Source of the DNA: Dugong dugon
Taxonomy: Eukaryota > Chordata > Mammalia > Sirenia > Dugongidae
Assembly: GCA_030035585.1 (NCBI GenBank)
Contig: CM057475.1
Coordinates: 4,597,501 to 4,661,500 of the forward strand
Length of the DNA stretch: 64,000 nucleotides
Reading direction: 5' to 3'
The notes below the pieces were generated by a model. It was not told the origin of the DNA and did no database searches. It saw only the letters and a program-made list of their open reading frames with translations. How positions within the stretch are numbered: the stretch's first letter is position 1; the number at the start of each line of letters is the position of its first letter. Of the stretch, positions 27,031 through 48,734 are shown in pieces. The position numbers and the translations under genes are program-made.

Positions 27031-29934
27031 TCTGCGACAACACAGCACATTTATAGCTTTCATCCACCCACACTGTGGGACCCAGTCTTCAGGATTCTAA
27101 GAAGATGCTCAGAGGTGGCTGTCTCACCCAGGCTCTTGGCCACAGGATCTCTGGTCCCTTTTAAGCTTGAAGTGGAACAAACAGCTTGGGAAGGAAACCT
27201 CAGAAGAAACCATGGGCTGTGAGAAAAGATAGTGCCTGTCCTGAGCTTGGGTGAAAAGATTTGAAGCCAATCCTGCCCAGACAGGAGGGAACAGAGACCT
27301 ACCTAGGTGAAGGGATGAGATGAGCAAGGATGACCAGGTGTGATCCAGGACATGCCTCTGTGGGCAGTGCTGGGAAGTGAGATAGAGGACTGAGGTAGAC
27401 TGTGCTTGGATAGGTTTGTGAGGCAGGTCTGGGGGGCTGGGGTGAGGATAACTGGGAATCCTGAGGTAGGGACAGCAGGGCAGGTATAAAAGGAAGAAAA
27501 CAACACGCCACTAAAGACAGTGTAAACAAAGCGTAGTAAGACTCAGCCCCTCCCCACCTACAGCAGGAAGAACAACACAGCCAGGGGCCAACGGAGTGCT
27601 TGGGTGCAATCCTTTCTCACAGAAAATTTGTTGTCATGAAATCCTGATCCTGGGGATGTAGATGGCATTTGTCCCCATCTTCTCTATCTTACAGTCAGCT
27701 CCTCAGGGAGAGGGCTCAGGTTTGTTCTGTGAGCTGCTGCTGTAGGTGGGAGCTTCTTCACACTGTGGAGGCAGAGCTTCAGAGACATGGGTCAGGCTGC
27801 TCCCTCTGCAGCCATCAGGGTCCCCCAGGCAGAAGGGGTCCCACCCAGAGCACTGTGGCTCTATGTTGACACCGTCTGTTGGGTCTGAGACTGTCTGCCC
27901 AGGGTTTGACCATGCACTTTATGGAGGTCTGGCACAGAGAAAGCAGGTGAATGTTGCTGCGTACTGTCTGCGGGGACTTTGAAGTCTGACCAGGGCAATC
28001 CTGGGTTGCTGGGTTTAAGTGGTCCTGGCAGGGGAGTTGCAGGCTGACAGCTTCTGACACTTGGAAGAGAGTCCTTGCCCAGGACAAGGAGACAGAGGTC
28101 TCCATGTGCCACTCTGACTCTCAGCTTGGGATCACTGAAGCAGCAAAGAGGTAGTTCCCACCTCATTCTGATGCAGACATTTCAGAAATCCCTTAGCAGC
28201 TAGGCTTGGGAGAGAGTACTGCCCCATTGCCGGTAACGAGATGGATCTCATCGCTCCACCTGACACCCTTCCTGTGCTCACCCTTCAAACGTCCTCCCTG
28301 ACCGGCACATCTCACCAGAATCCTTCCCTGACACCTGCTAGATCCTGGCCCCTCTGCCCTTGACTACCTGTGTGGCCTCAAGCAAGGCATTTCACCTGCC
28401 AGAGACTTGCTGTTTCCCATAAATAATGTGGAGTTGGCGGCTCCCACCCTTGAGGGTGTGGCACAGACTGAACAAGATGTGCATATGGGCCCTGGCCGTG
28501 CATGACTCTGGCAGGTCCTCGTGGAGACCCAGCTGTGCTGGCATGCCCAGAGAGCATCCTAACCCCAGATGCCTGCCTGTGACCATCCTCTACCCAGGAA
28601 GAGTCAAAAGGCCAGCACACCAATGGCAGGGAATGCCTTTCTCCTCCGAGCCCCGGCAAGCTTGCTTCTTCTGTTCCCAGACAGAGCTAATCCGCCCCTC
28701 TCTCGGGCAGTGCACCAAACTCCCGACCTGCCATGCTGACAGGTGGACAGGTACCTGAGCCACACACCAGAAGCTGGAACAAGAACTCTGCCTGAAGCCA
28801 GGGCCAAGGAAGAGTCTAGTGGCTGCTAGTGTGGTGGGGGTGGTGGGGAGACCAGGAACACCTGAAGCTGGGCCTTGTCTCTTTGCCACCGCCTCCCATC
28901 TGCACACAGTCTCCGCCAAATATCACCAAAGCCTCTAACTCAGTCTGCCTGAGGTCAGGGAGCTTTCTTAAATGCCACTTTCTAAAATGTTCCTTCCTCA
29001 CCCCAAAACATTCCATGGTCCCCCGGCCCATCATGTGGAATCTGGTATTTAAGGACCCACATAGTCCCTCCTGGCCCATTGTGTGGAATCTGGTATTTAA
29101 GGACCCACAATCTAACCACACTGTCCGTTGCCCCTTCTGTGCTCTCTGCTCCAGACTGGACAACTTGCTCTTTCTGGTACACCGTGCCTTCTCCAAGTGC
29201 AATGTCCATTTCCCACCTGACTTCCTAGACCACCTGGGTTGAATCTTCTTTATAGAGTCTTTCCTGACAGTCCCCAGGATTGGCCTTTCCCTCCTCTGAC
29301 CCCAGAGCACTATGTGACCCTCTCTTACTGCCCAGGGTGCTGTCTTCCATGTATGCACTTTCCTCAGTCCATACCCCATTGCTCCTCCTGGACCGAGGAC
29401 ACCCAGGGAGGAGCCCCATGCCTGACTCCAGCCCAGCAGTGGCCTGGCCCCAAGTCACCCCCCATGATGGCTAGCATTTTCCATGCAGGGAATGCAGACC
29501 TGGGCAGAAGGCCAAGGCCACAGGCAGACAGACACAGGACAGAAGGAGGGGCTGCATGGCAGTCAAAGCTGTCTCGCCTTAGCATGATCAGCTCCCGTGA
29601 GCATGAGCCCCAGAACCAGGAGGCTGAAGCAGAAAGTGGGTGACTTGTGGTCAGAGGGCCTTACAGAATCCCAGGAGAATCAGACTGGGGTCCCTTTAAG
29701 AATCTCCCAGCTGAGGGTCTGTACTCCTGACTTCCACCCTGATCTCTCCACTCCCCCACCCCCAGATCCTCTCCTCCAGCCAAGGGCAGCCCTCTGTTCT
29801 CTGGGCATGGTTGGTTGAGTGGTTTGGGAGGGTGATCCCAGTCTCCTGGGGGTGGCAAATGTGCCAGCTGATGGCTGTGAGAGCTGCCATGGCCCCAGTT
29901 AGGGGCAGGAGGAGCTCACGTCTATTTACCACCT
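27031..29934. other. Single-copy GC-moderate sequence upstream of TMEM72, no gene assigned
   Basis: About 2.9 kb with little repeat content. Overlapping frames of up to 187 codons occur on both strands (e.g. 28816-29379 minus), as expected by chance in GC-richer DNA, and none shows a known domain. A short direct repeat lies at 29034-29056 and 29082-29104 (tgtggaatctggtatttaag). The missing TMEM72 first exon could lie in this region, but I did not recognise it. Confidence 0.45.
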
Positions 29935-30095
29935 ACCTGGTGGCACAGTGGTTAGGAGCTCAGTGCTAACCAAAAGGTCGGCAGTTCAAATCCACCAGCT
30001 ACTTCTTGGAAACCCTGTGGAGCAGTTCTACTTTCTCCTATAGGGTTGCTGTGAGTTGGAACCAACTCGACGGCAATGAGTTTGGGATTTTTTAG
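29935..30095 (+). mobile_element. AfroSINE, plus orientation
   Basis: The tRNA-derived head (gtggcacagtggttaggagc) with a B-box-like gcagttcaaatccacc is followed by cttggaaaccctgtggagca and the RTE-shared end (ggaaccaactcgacggcaat). Confidence 0.9.
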
Positions 30096-30114
30096 TAGAC
30101 ACAAAGCCATGTAC

Positions 30115-30255
30115 TTCACACTTGCTGTTTTCCAAAATCCAAGCAACAACTCTGTGAGGTATACTGTTATTCCCATTCTGCAGATGAGAACCCCGAATTC
30201 GATGGGTTACGTACTTACCTGAGGTTACGCAGGGATTCCAGCCCAGCCCTCATGT
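30115..30255 (-). repeat. MIR SINE fragment
   Basis: Complement of a MIR core (ctctgtgaggtatactgtta; ttctgcagatgagaaccc; acctgaggttacgcaggg). Confidence 0.65.
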
Positions 30256-30386
30256 TTTGTCGTTGTTTTGATTTGTTTTTTAACTGTAAATCCAGTGCTG
30301 TCTCTAGAGCCTTTCTCAAATGCTCCTTTGACCATTGATCCTTGCTTCACCCTGAAGCGCACCAGAAAAAAAAAAAGCATCAAAGG

Positions 30387-30688
30387 AGATCACCAGGCCT
30401 TTCTTCCTAGTCTGTCCTAGTCTGGAAGTTCCACTGAAACCTGTCCACTATGGATGACCCTGCTGGTACTTGAAATACTGGTGGCATCGCTTCCAGCATC
30501 GTAGGAACATGCAAGTCTCCACAATGCCACAAACCGACACAGGTCAGAAGGCCATGGAATTAACCTTCTAGAAACTCAGATCTCTCACAATCTTCAAGGG
30601 CTCCCTGTTGCCTCTGGTCCACACTCTGACAGCTCCTGGCCTCCACCATTCACATTTACACCTTGGAGCTCCTGACTTTTTCCAAACT
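30387..30688 (-). repeat. First copy of a ~300-bp direct repeat (SINE body plus flank)
   Basis: The left half (to ~30540) is the complement of the RTE/AfroSINE-type body (ctggtacttgaaatactggt). The right half (cagatctctcacaatcttca; accattcacatttacacctt) is not a repeat I recognise. The whole segment recurs at 33359-33662 with few differences. Confidence 0.8.
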
Positions 30689-30761
30689 GGTGCAAACCAA
30701 GGAAAGGTGCCTCATTCCCAACACCCTCTGCTGCCATCTGCTGGTCATCTTCCATAAAAAA

Positions 30762-30926
30762 ACCAGTTGCCTTGGAGTCATTTCAGACTCCTGAGACCCT
30801 CTGAGTGTCAGGGTAGAACTGTGCTCTATAGGGTTTTAATAGCTGATTACCAGGCTTTTCTTCCAAGGCACCTCTGAGTGGGCTCGAGCCTCCAACCTTT
30901 TGGTTAGCACCATCCAGGGACTCCAC
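30762..30926 (-). mobile_element. AfroSINE, minus orientation, partial
   Basis: Complement of AfroSINE (caggcttttcttccaaggca; cctccaaccttttggttagc; ccatccagggactcc). The middle of the head is short by some bases. Confidence 0.8.
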
Positions 30927-31059
30927 CAATCTATACAGATGGGAATGGAGCCCTGGAGAAGGGCAAAGCACAACTCACACAACCATGAGCATTAGCCCTG
31001 AGTTGAAGACACCTTCCCCAGGCTGTGCTGGATCTGTGTGCCAAAAATTAAAGAGTAAC

Positions 31060-31290
31060 TTTACTGAACACCTGTGATAGGCTTGGCATCAATTAGCTTA
31101 TTGGATTCTCATAACGATTATGTAACCATAATGAGGGAACTGAGGCTTAGAGAAATCGAGTGATTTTGCTATAACTGATCTCTAGGCCCTTTACTTTCTA
31201 GCAGTGTCCTTGGGTGAGCTATGTGAAGGCTCTGAGCCTCAGTTTCCTCCTCTGTAAAATGGGGAGACTAGGACTCCCAGTGTCATGGGC
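31060..31290. repeat. Two MIR fragments in opposite orientations
   Basis: 31060-31180 is a minus MIR (aatgagggaactgaggctta); 31203-31290 is a plus MIR (cctcagtttcctcctctgta). Confidence 0.65.
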
Positions 31291-32804
31291 AGCTGTGCAA
31301 GTCGGGGCGTGTGTGTAACTGCTGTGCATAGGTATTAAGTGTTCTCTGAATTGGACTTTCTAATTAAGTCCACACTGCAGAGGGTGTGTGCCTAGCATGA
31401 CCAGCCCCTCCCACAGCATGAGCAGGCAAAGCAGTTAGAATCTGAACACAGTGGAGGACAGGCTCTGCCCCTACAGCACAAGGGAGGAATTGAACCCTTC
31501 GTCACTGGGAAAATGCCCTGCCTCACTCTCCTTCCTGGATCTAAGCTCTCTGCCTGCTCCTCCCCGGAAGTGACAGGTACAGGTGCCAGCTCAAGTTGGG
31601 GCAGGACCTGCTTCTCAGAAGGCAGTGTCAGCGGTGGGTGAACGGCCCCTCCAACATGGGTAGGCCACTCACTGAGAGCAGAGAGGCCCCTGGATACTCG
31701 GGGTGGGGAGGGAGCTCAAGCAGTGTCTCTGCTAGGAAAGAGAAAGCACCCAGTCCCAGGGAAGGGAAACCATGAGCAACAAGGACAAAGGGCCACCCAC
31801 AGGCACCCAGCCAAGGATGACACCTGGCCAGGCATCACACATGGGGATGTAATTACTTAGGGACATAAAGAGTTCTGGTTAGGCAGTCAATGCCAGACTG
31901 GAGGAAGGTCCGGGGGCATCTCTTGGACTCTGTCCTCAGCCTGTGCTCTGGAATGTCTATATCAGGAACTGGACAGGGTCATGGCTGAGGCTGGTTGAGA
32001 GACGCCTTATAAAATGAGGATCAGGAGACAGCAAGTCTCCAAATTTTGGATCTAAGACAAATTCTCTCAGGACAAAGGGAAGGTGGGATGTTTGGGCAAA
32101 GACACCAACTGCCAAGAAAGGGAAGGAGGCTGAGTGACACCTCACAGAAACACGGGATTCAGGGCCTTACAGAAGATCTTACAAAAGTGGGATTCAGACA
32201 TCTTGCAGAAAAGCGGAATTCAGCCCTTGGTCTAAAGCAATGAGCCAAGAGTATTAATGCAGCCACCAAATCAGCAAGTGAAAACAAAGTTATGGAAACA
32301 GCAAGAATAGGGATCTGGGCAGGGGGATGGGAGGGCAAACCCTGAAGCCCAGACACTCAGCACCCTTTGGCAGTGGCTGCCATGTTGGCGAGGGTCCTTG
32401 AAGCCACAACAGGTGAGAAACACGAATAGGATGATAGTGTGGAGGGGGGAGAGGGGCAAGGCTCCTATGGGTTGTATCTGGTGGCACTAAGGGGTAGCTG
32501 CAGGACCAGCGTGGGCAGAGGAGGGTGGGCATTGTACTCTGGGTTGGAAGACCCCTGGGATTCTACCTGTGGTTTCCGGAGACCAATCTAGGAAGCTCCC
32601 TGTCCTTGTGCTCCTTCCCGGCCACAGCTCCCAGCACTACGTGGAAAAAAGCCTGCTCTGGCTCTCTGACCCTGGGCAAAAGCTCACTCCAGGACTGAGG
32701 AGCCCTCAATGGGACCTCCCACCCCAGGTGAATTTGCATACTTCATAGGGGGTGCTATGGCAAGGAGCAACTGGGAACACTCCGCCTTTCCTCTCCCCTC
32801 TTAG
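31291..32804. other. TMEM72 intron 1 or upstream sequence, single-copy
   Basis: No named repeat. A splice-donor-like cag/gtgag at about 32411 follows a short ATG-initiated frame (atgttggcgagggtccttga) in the correct phase for exon 2, but its peptide does not resemble the TMEM72 N-terminus I recall. An octamer-like atttgcat is at 32732-32739, 65 bp before exon 2. Confidence 0.4.
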
Positions 32805-42260
<9,456 letters not shown>

Positions 42261-43504
42261 CCACGGGCCTTTTCTGAGCCGCTTGTCCCCCTGGGGCATT
42301 GGTAGGGAGGAGTCTCCACAGAGCAATGACCCTGCCTACAGTTTCCCCATATGTGAGGTCCTACAGGAAGCTCGGAGTCGTCACAGGTCAGCTCAGCGTG
42401 GCCCATGGCTGCACCTCTGGGGCCATCAGAGGTGTGACATGCCAGCCTTCTGCAGAGGTCCAGGGAGGCACACTGAGACTCCCCTCTCCTGGCTGAAGAG
42501 TGTGGGATCCTTGCAGTTCCCAGAAGGAGACCCGGACTCCCACTTCACATAAGGCTGCTGGGGCCTCCTCCTTAGCCCCAGAAGGGACAGATCTGTCCAC
42601 CCTCTTAGATGCTGCTGGGCTTCCCTTGCTCCTGATGCAGGATCCTCCAGTCACCAAGACCCTGCCACCCATCCCATCTGTGACACAATGTTCCCCCTCC
42701 CAAGGTCCAGAGATACACTGACAACTTAAGCATTCAAAGGCAGCTGTTAATGGTGGTCTCAGGTCCCAGCTGAGATTGCTCAGGGCGAGGACAGGAGGCT
42801 ACAAACCCCCTGGAGGGGCAGGAGCCGGCCAGGCAGTGGGCGGCAGGAAGCATCCTAGAGCCCTTCGGGAAACAATGCTGGTCTGTGCTCAGCGAGTCGA
42901 AGGCCGGGCCAGCGAGCCAAGTCCATGCCAGAAGCTGCACAGAGGCTCCCTGCATTCTCCTCACAGGGGCGTTTTCCAGATTCCAAGTAGATGACGTTAA
43001 CGAGATAAGACTGAAAAGCCTATGGCGATCTTCAGCACCCAGTGCCTGCTGCGCGCCAGCCCTGGAAACACAGAGAGGGTGCCCACGAGCTCCTCACAGC
43101 TTGGAGAACGGGCTCCACCACGCTTAGGGGCCTGACAACGGCCAGCAGATGTGTGTTTTTTTTCAAATGGGAGGGAGGGAAGAAGAAACAGGCTGGCAAG
43201 CACGCTCTGTCTGGAGACTACAGAGAAGTGACATCAACTCATAAAAACTGAATTAAATATTCCTAAATAAAGAGACTTGCAACATAGTTCTTACTTCTAA
43301 CAGGTATTCTTTGGCTCATGAGATGGTTGCAAGCAAGCTCCATTAATAGCCATCTTAAGAAGAAGCAGGTACAGGTCCTCATGTTGAGAAAACACCAGGA
43401 AGGCTTAGGGCACACACTTTAAGGTCTAGATAACAATGTTGCGTTTATTTGTGTAGACTTTTCAGCACCCCCTACAAGTTATCTTGCCAATCTGTGGAAA
43501 TAAA
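42261..43504 (+). other. TMEM72: Probable TMEM72 3' UTR and flank with polyadenylation signals
   Basis: Downstream of the stop there is no further splice-linked coding. AATAAA hexamers lie at 43266-43271 and 43499-43504; either could end the transcript. No repeat family recognised here. The true 3' end cannot be set from sequence alone. Confidence 0.5.
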
Positions 43505-44204
43505 GGCCTACCAGAAGCTAGTGTCAGGCTGGTGTCTAAATGGGTAAATGGCTGCAAAGATCCAGTTCTTCCCTAAAATCAAATGAGAAAAAGCAAATGA
43601 ATGCATCTCCGTAAGTCCTCGGTGGTGGGAGCAGAAGAGGCGCCTCCAGGGAAGACTGAATAATACAAAATGTGCTCTAGTGGAAGGTGGGAGTGTGCCC
43701 CATTCCTGATGGGCCAGGTGTCCTGGGCAGGCCCCCTGTGCACCAGAGGAGCTCAGGTGGGGAGAGCCAGGCAGGAAGGAGGCAGGCATCTCGACAGCTG
43801 TCCTGTGAGGAAGGAGGATGAGAAGACCCCAGAGAATCTTACAGCAAAGTTGTGGCAAGCATCTGGAGACCTGGCTGCTCCTGCTGACCAGAGCCGTTCC
43901 GTCCTCAGAGCCAGCGGAGCTTGATGGCAGGTCCCCAGAGCGTAATCTAAGTGTGACGTTAGAGCCAAGCCCTTTGACAAGCGCGTTTATAAACCCACAG
44001 AAGCATTGTTTCCTATCTGTCTTAGAGGTGAGGTGCACTGGGGATTCCGGGTGACACAGTGTGTGAGGTACTGATTCATAGACATCCAGGCTCCTGGCCC
44101 ACTGTCATCAGTGAAGGAGAGACTCCTGGGTGCGCACCATTAGAGGCTCGGAGGGTGAGGGGCTCCCCTGGGTCAGCAAAGGAGGGCCTTCAAACACTCT
44201 TACC
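43505..44204. other. Single-copy sequence, no gene seen
   Basis: No repeat or exon recognised. A 176-codon minus-strand frame (43508-44038) has no recognisable domain. Confidence 0.45.
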
Positions 44205-44402
44205 AGTTATTGCCAAGTCCATCCCGACTCATGACCACCTCATGTGTTCAGAGTAGAGCAGCTCCATAGAGTTTTCAAAGCTGTGAACTTTCAAAAGCAG
44301 ATTGCCAGGCCTTTCTTCCAACGCACCTCTGGGTTAGTTCCAACTGCCAACATTTCAGTTAGTAGTCGACGGCCTAACCATTTGTGACACCCGGGGACTC
44401 CT
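44205..44402 (-). mobile_element. AfroSINE, minus orientation
   Basis: Complement of AfroSINE (gattgccaggcctttcttcc; acgcacctctgggttagttc; acccggggactcc at the head side). Confidence 0.85.
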
Positions 44403-45106
44403 CAAACACTCTTACTGCTGCCAAAAAAAGGGCCTGGATGAAGTCATTAGATAGACCAGGGCCCCACCCTGTCAGTGGGCCACGCTAGAAGAGCACCTTC
44501 CTCAGAAGTGAGGAGCACCCCGCATCTCCATTTTATTCCCAGCCTGAGGCCCTGGATGACCATCTGCTTCCCCACTAGCAGCCTGCCAAGCAGGTTTGTG
44601 ATGACCCTTGTCCTTGCTGACCTGGTTGTGGCCTGTCACCTCTTCACAGCAGAAACCAGAGCAGAGAAAGAACGCTGGGCCAGGAGCCAGTAAACCTGGT
44701 GCCGCTCACCGACTGGCCTTTCTGTGAGAACAGCAGCACTAAGACCTGGGAGGAACAGCTCCTCTCCCTCAGGACCGGTGCGACAGCTCAGCAAGACAGA
44801 TGGCAATAAGTGCTTTTCAGACTGTAAACCACCAAGTGTGAGTGCACATTCCCCTCAGTGGGGCCTCACAGCCCAGTGAGGGAGGCTGAGAAAGCCCCGC
44901 AGCCTTGTAACCAGGGTAGGGCCACAGCCAGGAGCTCCTTTCACAGCTCCAGACTCTAGGGATCCAGCCTGGGGAGAGCACAGGCCCACACCCGCCCCAC
45001 ACGGCACACCCTGCCCTGACTTAGGGGAAAAGCCACCATTTACCCCTCCAGTCGTGAGGAGCCCTGCCCTGGAGTTCGCCCCATGTGTCCCCTCTCTAAT
45101 TTCCTT
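44403..45106. other. Single-copy sequence, no gene seen
   Basis: Nothing recognisable as repeat or exon. Confidence 0.45.
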
Positions 45107-45560
45107 TTTATGTCTTTATTTTTATACAGTTCACATACTATAAAATTCACTCATTTAAAGTGTGCAATTCAATAGTTTTTAGTATGTTCACTGAGTTGTA
45201 CAACCATCACCACAATCTTAGTTCACAACAGTTTCAGCACCTCAGACGCGTTAGCAGTCACTCCCCATGACCCCTCCCTTGCCCTAAGCAGCCACTAATC
45301 TTTCTGTTGTTACAGATTTACCTTTCCTAGATTTTCATATAAAGGGAATAATACAATACATGGTCTTTTGTGACTGAATATGTCACTTAGCATAAAGTTT
45401 TCAGGGTTTATCCATGTTATACCAAGTATCAGTACTTCATTTCTTATTATTGCCTGATAATATTCCACGTTATGGATGTACCACATTGTGTTTATCCGTT
45501 CATCAGTTGATGGACATTGAGGTTGTTTCTAGTTTGTGACTATTAAGAATAATGCTATGA
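45107..45560 (-). mobile_element. Old L1 (minus), first of three pieces: 3' UTR and ORF2 end
   Basis: Complement of an ancient L1 3' end (cacatactataaaattcact; gttgtacaaccatcaccaca; gttgatggacattgaggttg). It is interrupted at 45560 by L1 copy C and resumes at 54938. Confidence 0.88.
45545..45560 (+). repeat. 5' target-site duplication of L1 copy C
   Basis: The 16-bp aagaataatgctatga occurs here and, without mismatch, at 54922-54937. The preceding 'att' makes the cut site att/aaga, consistent with the L1 endonuclease preference. Confidence 0.95.
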
Positions 45561-45567
45561 TCAGGGG

Positions 45568-45577
45568 CAAGATGGCG
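45568..45577 (+). promoter_or_regulatory. YY1-like motif at L1 copy C 5' end
   Basis: caagatggcg within the first 20 bases of the element. In primate L1s a YY1 site at this place directs accurate transcription initiation. Copies A and B carry 'caaaatggca' at the same place. Function here is inferred. Confidence 0.5.
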
Positions 45578-45927
45578 CTCTAGGCAGAAACACCACGCCA
45601 TCCCTCCACAGCAAAGATCCGAAAAACTAAGCCTAACAGAGAATCAACAATCCTGAAACCCTAGAACACCAAATGAAGAGATAAAGAACTCAGCCAAACA
45701 CCAAACGGAGTGAGAATACTAAAAGAGAACGGAGAGCGAGGAGAGACTCAGGCAGAGATTCCTTACCAGCTAACGCAGCGCGGATCCACCATCTTGGATT
45801 CCTATCGGAGACCAGCGAACGGGAGAGCAGCCTTGCAGAGCATCTGGTCGGAGACAGAACGACCGGTAAACTGCGGTGCGCGCTCTCCCACCACCCACCC
45901 CTCTCCGCCTCAGCTGGGGATCCCCTG

Positions 45928-46480
45928 CTTTCCGTGGCCAGGGTCCCTGGGCTGGGGGGCGCCGGTGCTTGGATTCTGCGCGCCTGGGCTGGCTGCTTTC
46001 TGGGAGCCATTTGCTGGCAGCTAGCGAAACTTTTTCTGCCGCCTCCCCCTCCTTTTGCCTGGGTGCCTGGTTCCGAGTGCCGTCTCTGCTCTCTCCTGCG
46101 GGGCTGTAGGGCTGCGTTCGGGCATGTGGCTGTTTCTAGGTCTGGGCTCCCACGCGGGTGGGATCCCGGGGCCTTTGTTCGTTTGCCCCTCTACTTTCCG
46201 TGGCCGGAGTCCCTGAGCTGGGGGGCGCCAGTGCTTGGATTCCGCGCGCCCGGGCTGGCGGCTTTCTGGGAGCCGTTTGCTGGCAGCTAGCGAATCTTTT
46301 TCGGCCCCCTCCCCCTCCTTTTGCCTGGGTGCCTGGTTCCGAGTGCCGTCTCTGCTCTCTCCTGCGGGGCTGTGGGGCTGCGTTCGGGCGTGTGGCTGTT
46401 TCCAGGTCTGGGCTCCCGCGCGGGTGGGATCCCAGGGCCTTTGTTCGTTGGCCCCTCTGCTTCCCGTGGCCACGGTCTCT
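45928..46480 (+). promoter_or_regulatory. 266-bp 5' UTR monomers of L1 copy C
   Basis: Two GC-rich monomers (45928-46193 and 46194-46459) and the start of a third begin with similar 'cttt/ccgtggcc' sequence at an exact 266-bp period. Both contain gctggggggcgcc, tgggagcc and gctggcagctagcgaa. Mouse L1s use such repeated monomers as promoter units; by analogy this is the copy C promoter. Confidence 0.8.
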
Positions 46481-47310
46481 TAACCCCGAGACTACCGGCT
46501 TCTTGGAATTCGCACCCCTGAGTGGGGGCTCTCTGGGTCCCATTTGTAGGCACTGAATGCTGGTGTTGCCCTTTTTTTTTTTTTTTTTCAATTTTATTTT
46601 TCTTCCGTTTTTGATTAGTTTTGTCATCTTTTACCTCTTTTTCCCTTTTGTCTTTCTTCATTGCTTAATTTCTCGTCTCTCTATCTCTTCCTTCTCTTTC
46701 TGATCCCTGAATACCAGGCGATGTATGCCTCTGTACCTTCTCCCCAGACTGAGCTGTGAAAATTGAGACCGACTCCCCCAGACCTCATAGCTGCATCGGT
46801 GGGATCCCTGGGAACTTTGCAGTTCTTTAACTTTTCTGCTTTTTATTTGGTCATTCTTTCCTTTTCTTTCTCTTCCCCCTTCTGGTTTCCTCCATCCCAT
46901 AGTCTCTCATCTGTACATTCCAATGACAAGCTCACCTAGCATTCTTTTATGTTTGTATGCTTTTTGCTCCTCCTCCTCTCTCCTCTCTCCCATATCCAGC
47001 TTAGCTTCACACATAACCATCTTCCCGCTGCACCCTACCTACCTGCACCGTGCACTAGACATCACAGCACCAAGCGGTGCAGGCACGCCCTATTGGAACC
47101 TGCCCAGCACTGACTACCGACCGTCCTGGTGGCTGCGGTGAGTGCCACAAGCAACCTGTCCCAGTGGCTCCTCCTCAGCTAGATCTGCCCAGCTGTACCA
47201 CAAGAACGAAACAAAAAAAAAAAAATCTACAATCAATAAACGAGAGAAATATCTACTGAATGCCCTGAAAACAGCAAACAATATCAAAACATTTACAAAA
47301 ACAAGACAAG

Positions 47311-48304
47311 ATGGCTCCAATAGGCGTCCAAATTAAAACACCAGATAACTCTCCTGTGGAAGAAAATGCACTAGAAGTACCTGATACGGAACTCAAATCA
47401 CTAATACTCGGAATTTTCCAAGAACTGAGGCAAAAAGCTGACAAACATGAGGAAAAAATAGACAAATTTATGGAAAATACAGACAAAAAATTGGAAGAAT
47501 TCAGGAATGCAGGGACAAAATGCCAAAATAAATTCACAACTCGAAATTATACAAAAACAACAATTAGAAATCCAAAAGATAAACAACATGATTTCAGAAA
47601 TGGACGGTGTCATAGAAGGGCTGAGAAGTAGATTTGAAACCGTGGAAGACAGCATCAGTGGAACAGAAGACAAACACTTGGATACAACTCTGTTTCAGGA
47701 AAACTCAGAAAAAAGAACAAAGAAAAATGAAGAGACCCTGAGAGTTATGTGGGACACAATTAAAAGCAAAAACTTACGAGTGATTGGCATACTAGAACAG
47801 GGGGAGAAAACAGAAAACACAGAGAGGATCATTGACGAACTGCTGACAGAAAACTTTCCCAATATCATGAAAAATGAAAAGCTGGCCATCCAAGAAGCTC
47901 AACGAACCCCATATAGAAGAGACCCCAAAAGAAAATCACCAAGACATATCATATTCACACTCGCTAAAACTAAAGACAAACAAAGAATCCTGAGAGCAGC
48001 TCGTGAAAAACAAGAAGTCACATACAGAGGAGAAACAATAAGACTAAGCTCAGATTATTCCGCAGAAACCATGCAGGCAAGAAGGCAATGGGATGACATA
48101 TATAAAATCTTCAAAGAAAAAACTTATCAGCCAAGAATAATATATCCTGCAAAACTCTCATTCAGATTTGATGGTGAAATTAGGTCATTTCCAGATAAAC
48201 AGAAACTAAAGGAATATGCAAAAGTCAAACCAAACTTACAAGAATTATTAAAGGGAGTTCTTCGATCTGAGGACAAACAGCTTCAGCCCTCAGGCAGGAC
48301 CTAG
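47311..48304 (+). pseudogene. L1 copy C ORF1 (frameshifted)
   Basis: ORF1 starts MAPIGVQIKTPDNSPVEEN at 47311. A small indel near 47507-47515, relative to copy B, ends this frame at 47631. The downstream frame is open for 265 codons at 47507-48304: coiled-coil region (LEIIQKQQLEIQKINNMIS), RRM-like middle (RVIGILEQGEKTENTERII) and C-terminal domain (QARRQWDDIYKIFKEK, RIIYPAKLSFRFDGEI). A single frameshift separates the two halves. Confidence 0.9.
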
Positions 48305-48734
48305 GACCTAGGACGCAGGTTCACATGAACCAGATACCATTCTAGGAACTGAACTACAGAGGACTTTCCAAAAACAAAAGATATACAACAGCGAATCAGA
48401 GAATCAATCAAAGGATGACAACAACATCAAAACAATGAAAGAGGGAACAAACGGCATAGGTATAGAACCTTCTAAAGGAGAGGAAGGCAAGGCGATACCA
48501 AGTAACGGTAGACTGCTTCAAAATTATAAAGATAAGGGTAAAATTCATGGTAACCACAAAAAAAGTTAACAAACCAACTCATAAAAATAAAGACGAAAAA
48601 CATAGTCTCAACAAAAACAAAACCTACAAAAACAAAAGAAAAGAACACAAAATCCACAAACAAAAGTAACTCAGCACAAGAGAGTAAGAAGAACAAAGAA
48701 AACTTCAACATCACAAAAAAAAAAGCACTACAAA

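Noticed and set aside
28816-29379. 187-codon minus-strand frame
   Set aside because: No domain, repetitive internal segment from a short direct repeat, no splice or start support; chance in GC-richer DNA.
32388-32410. ATG-initiated candidate first exon of TMEM72 with a gtgag donor
   Set aside because: The phase fits, but the peptide does not resemble the family N-terminus and the segment is too short to support.
46136-46661. Antisense reading frames (124-163 codons) in the GC-rich block
   Set aside because: They are created by the GC-rich 266-bp L1 5' UTR monomers and recur with the repeat; no independent gene evidence.
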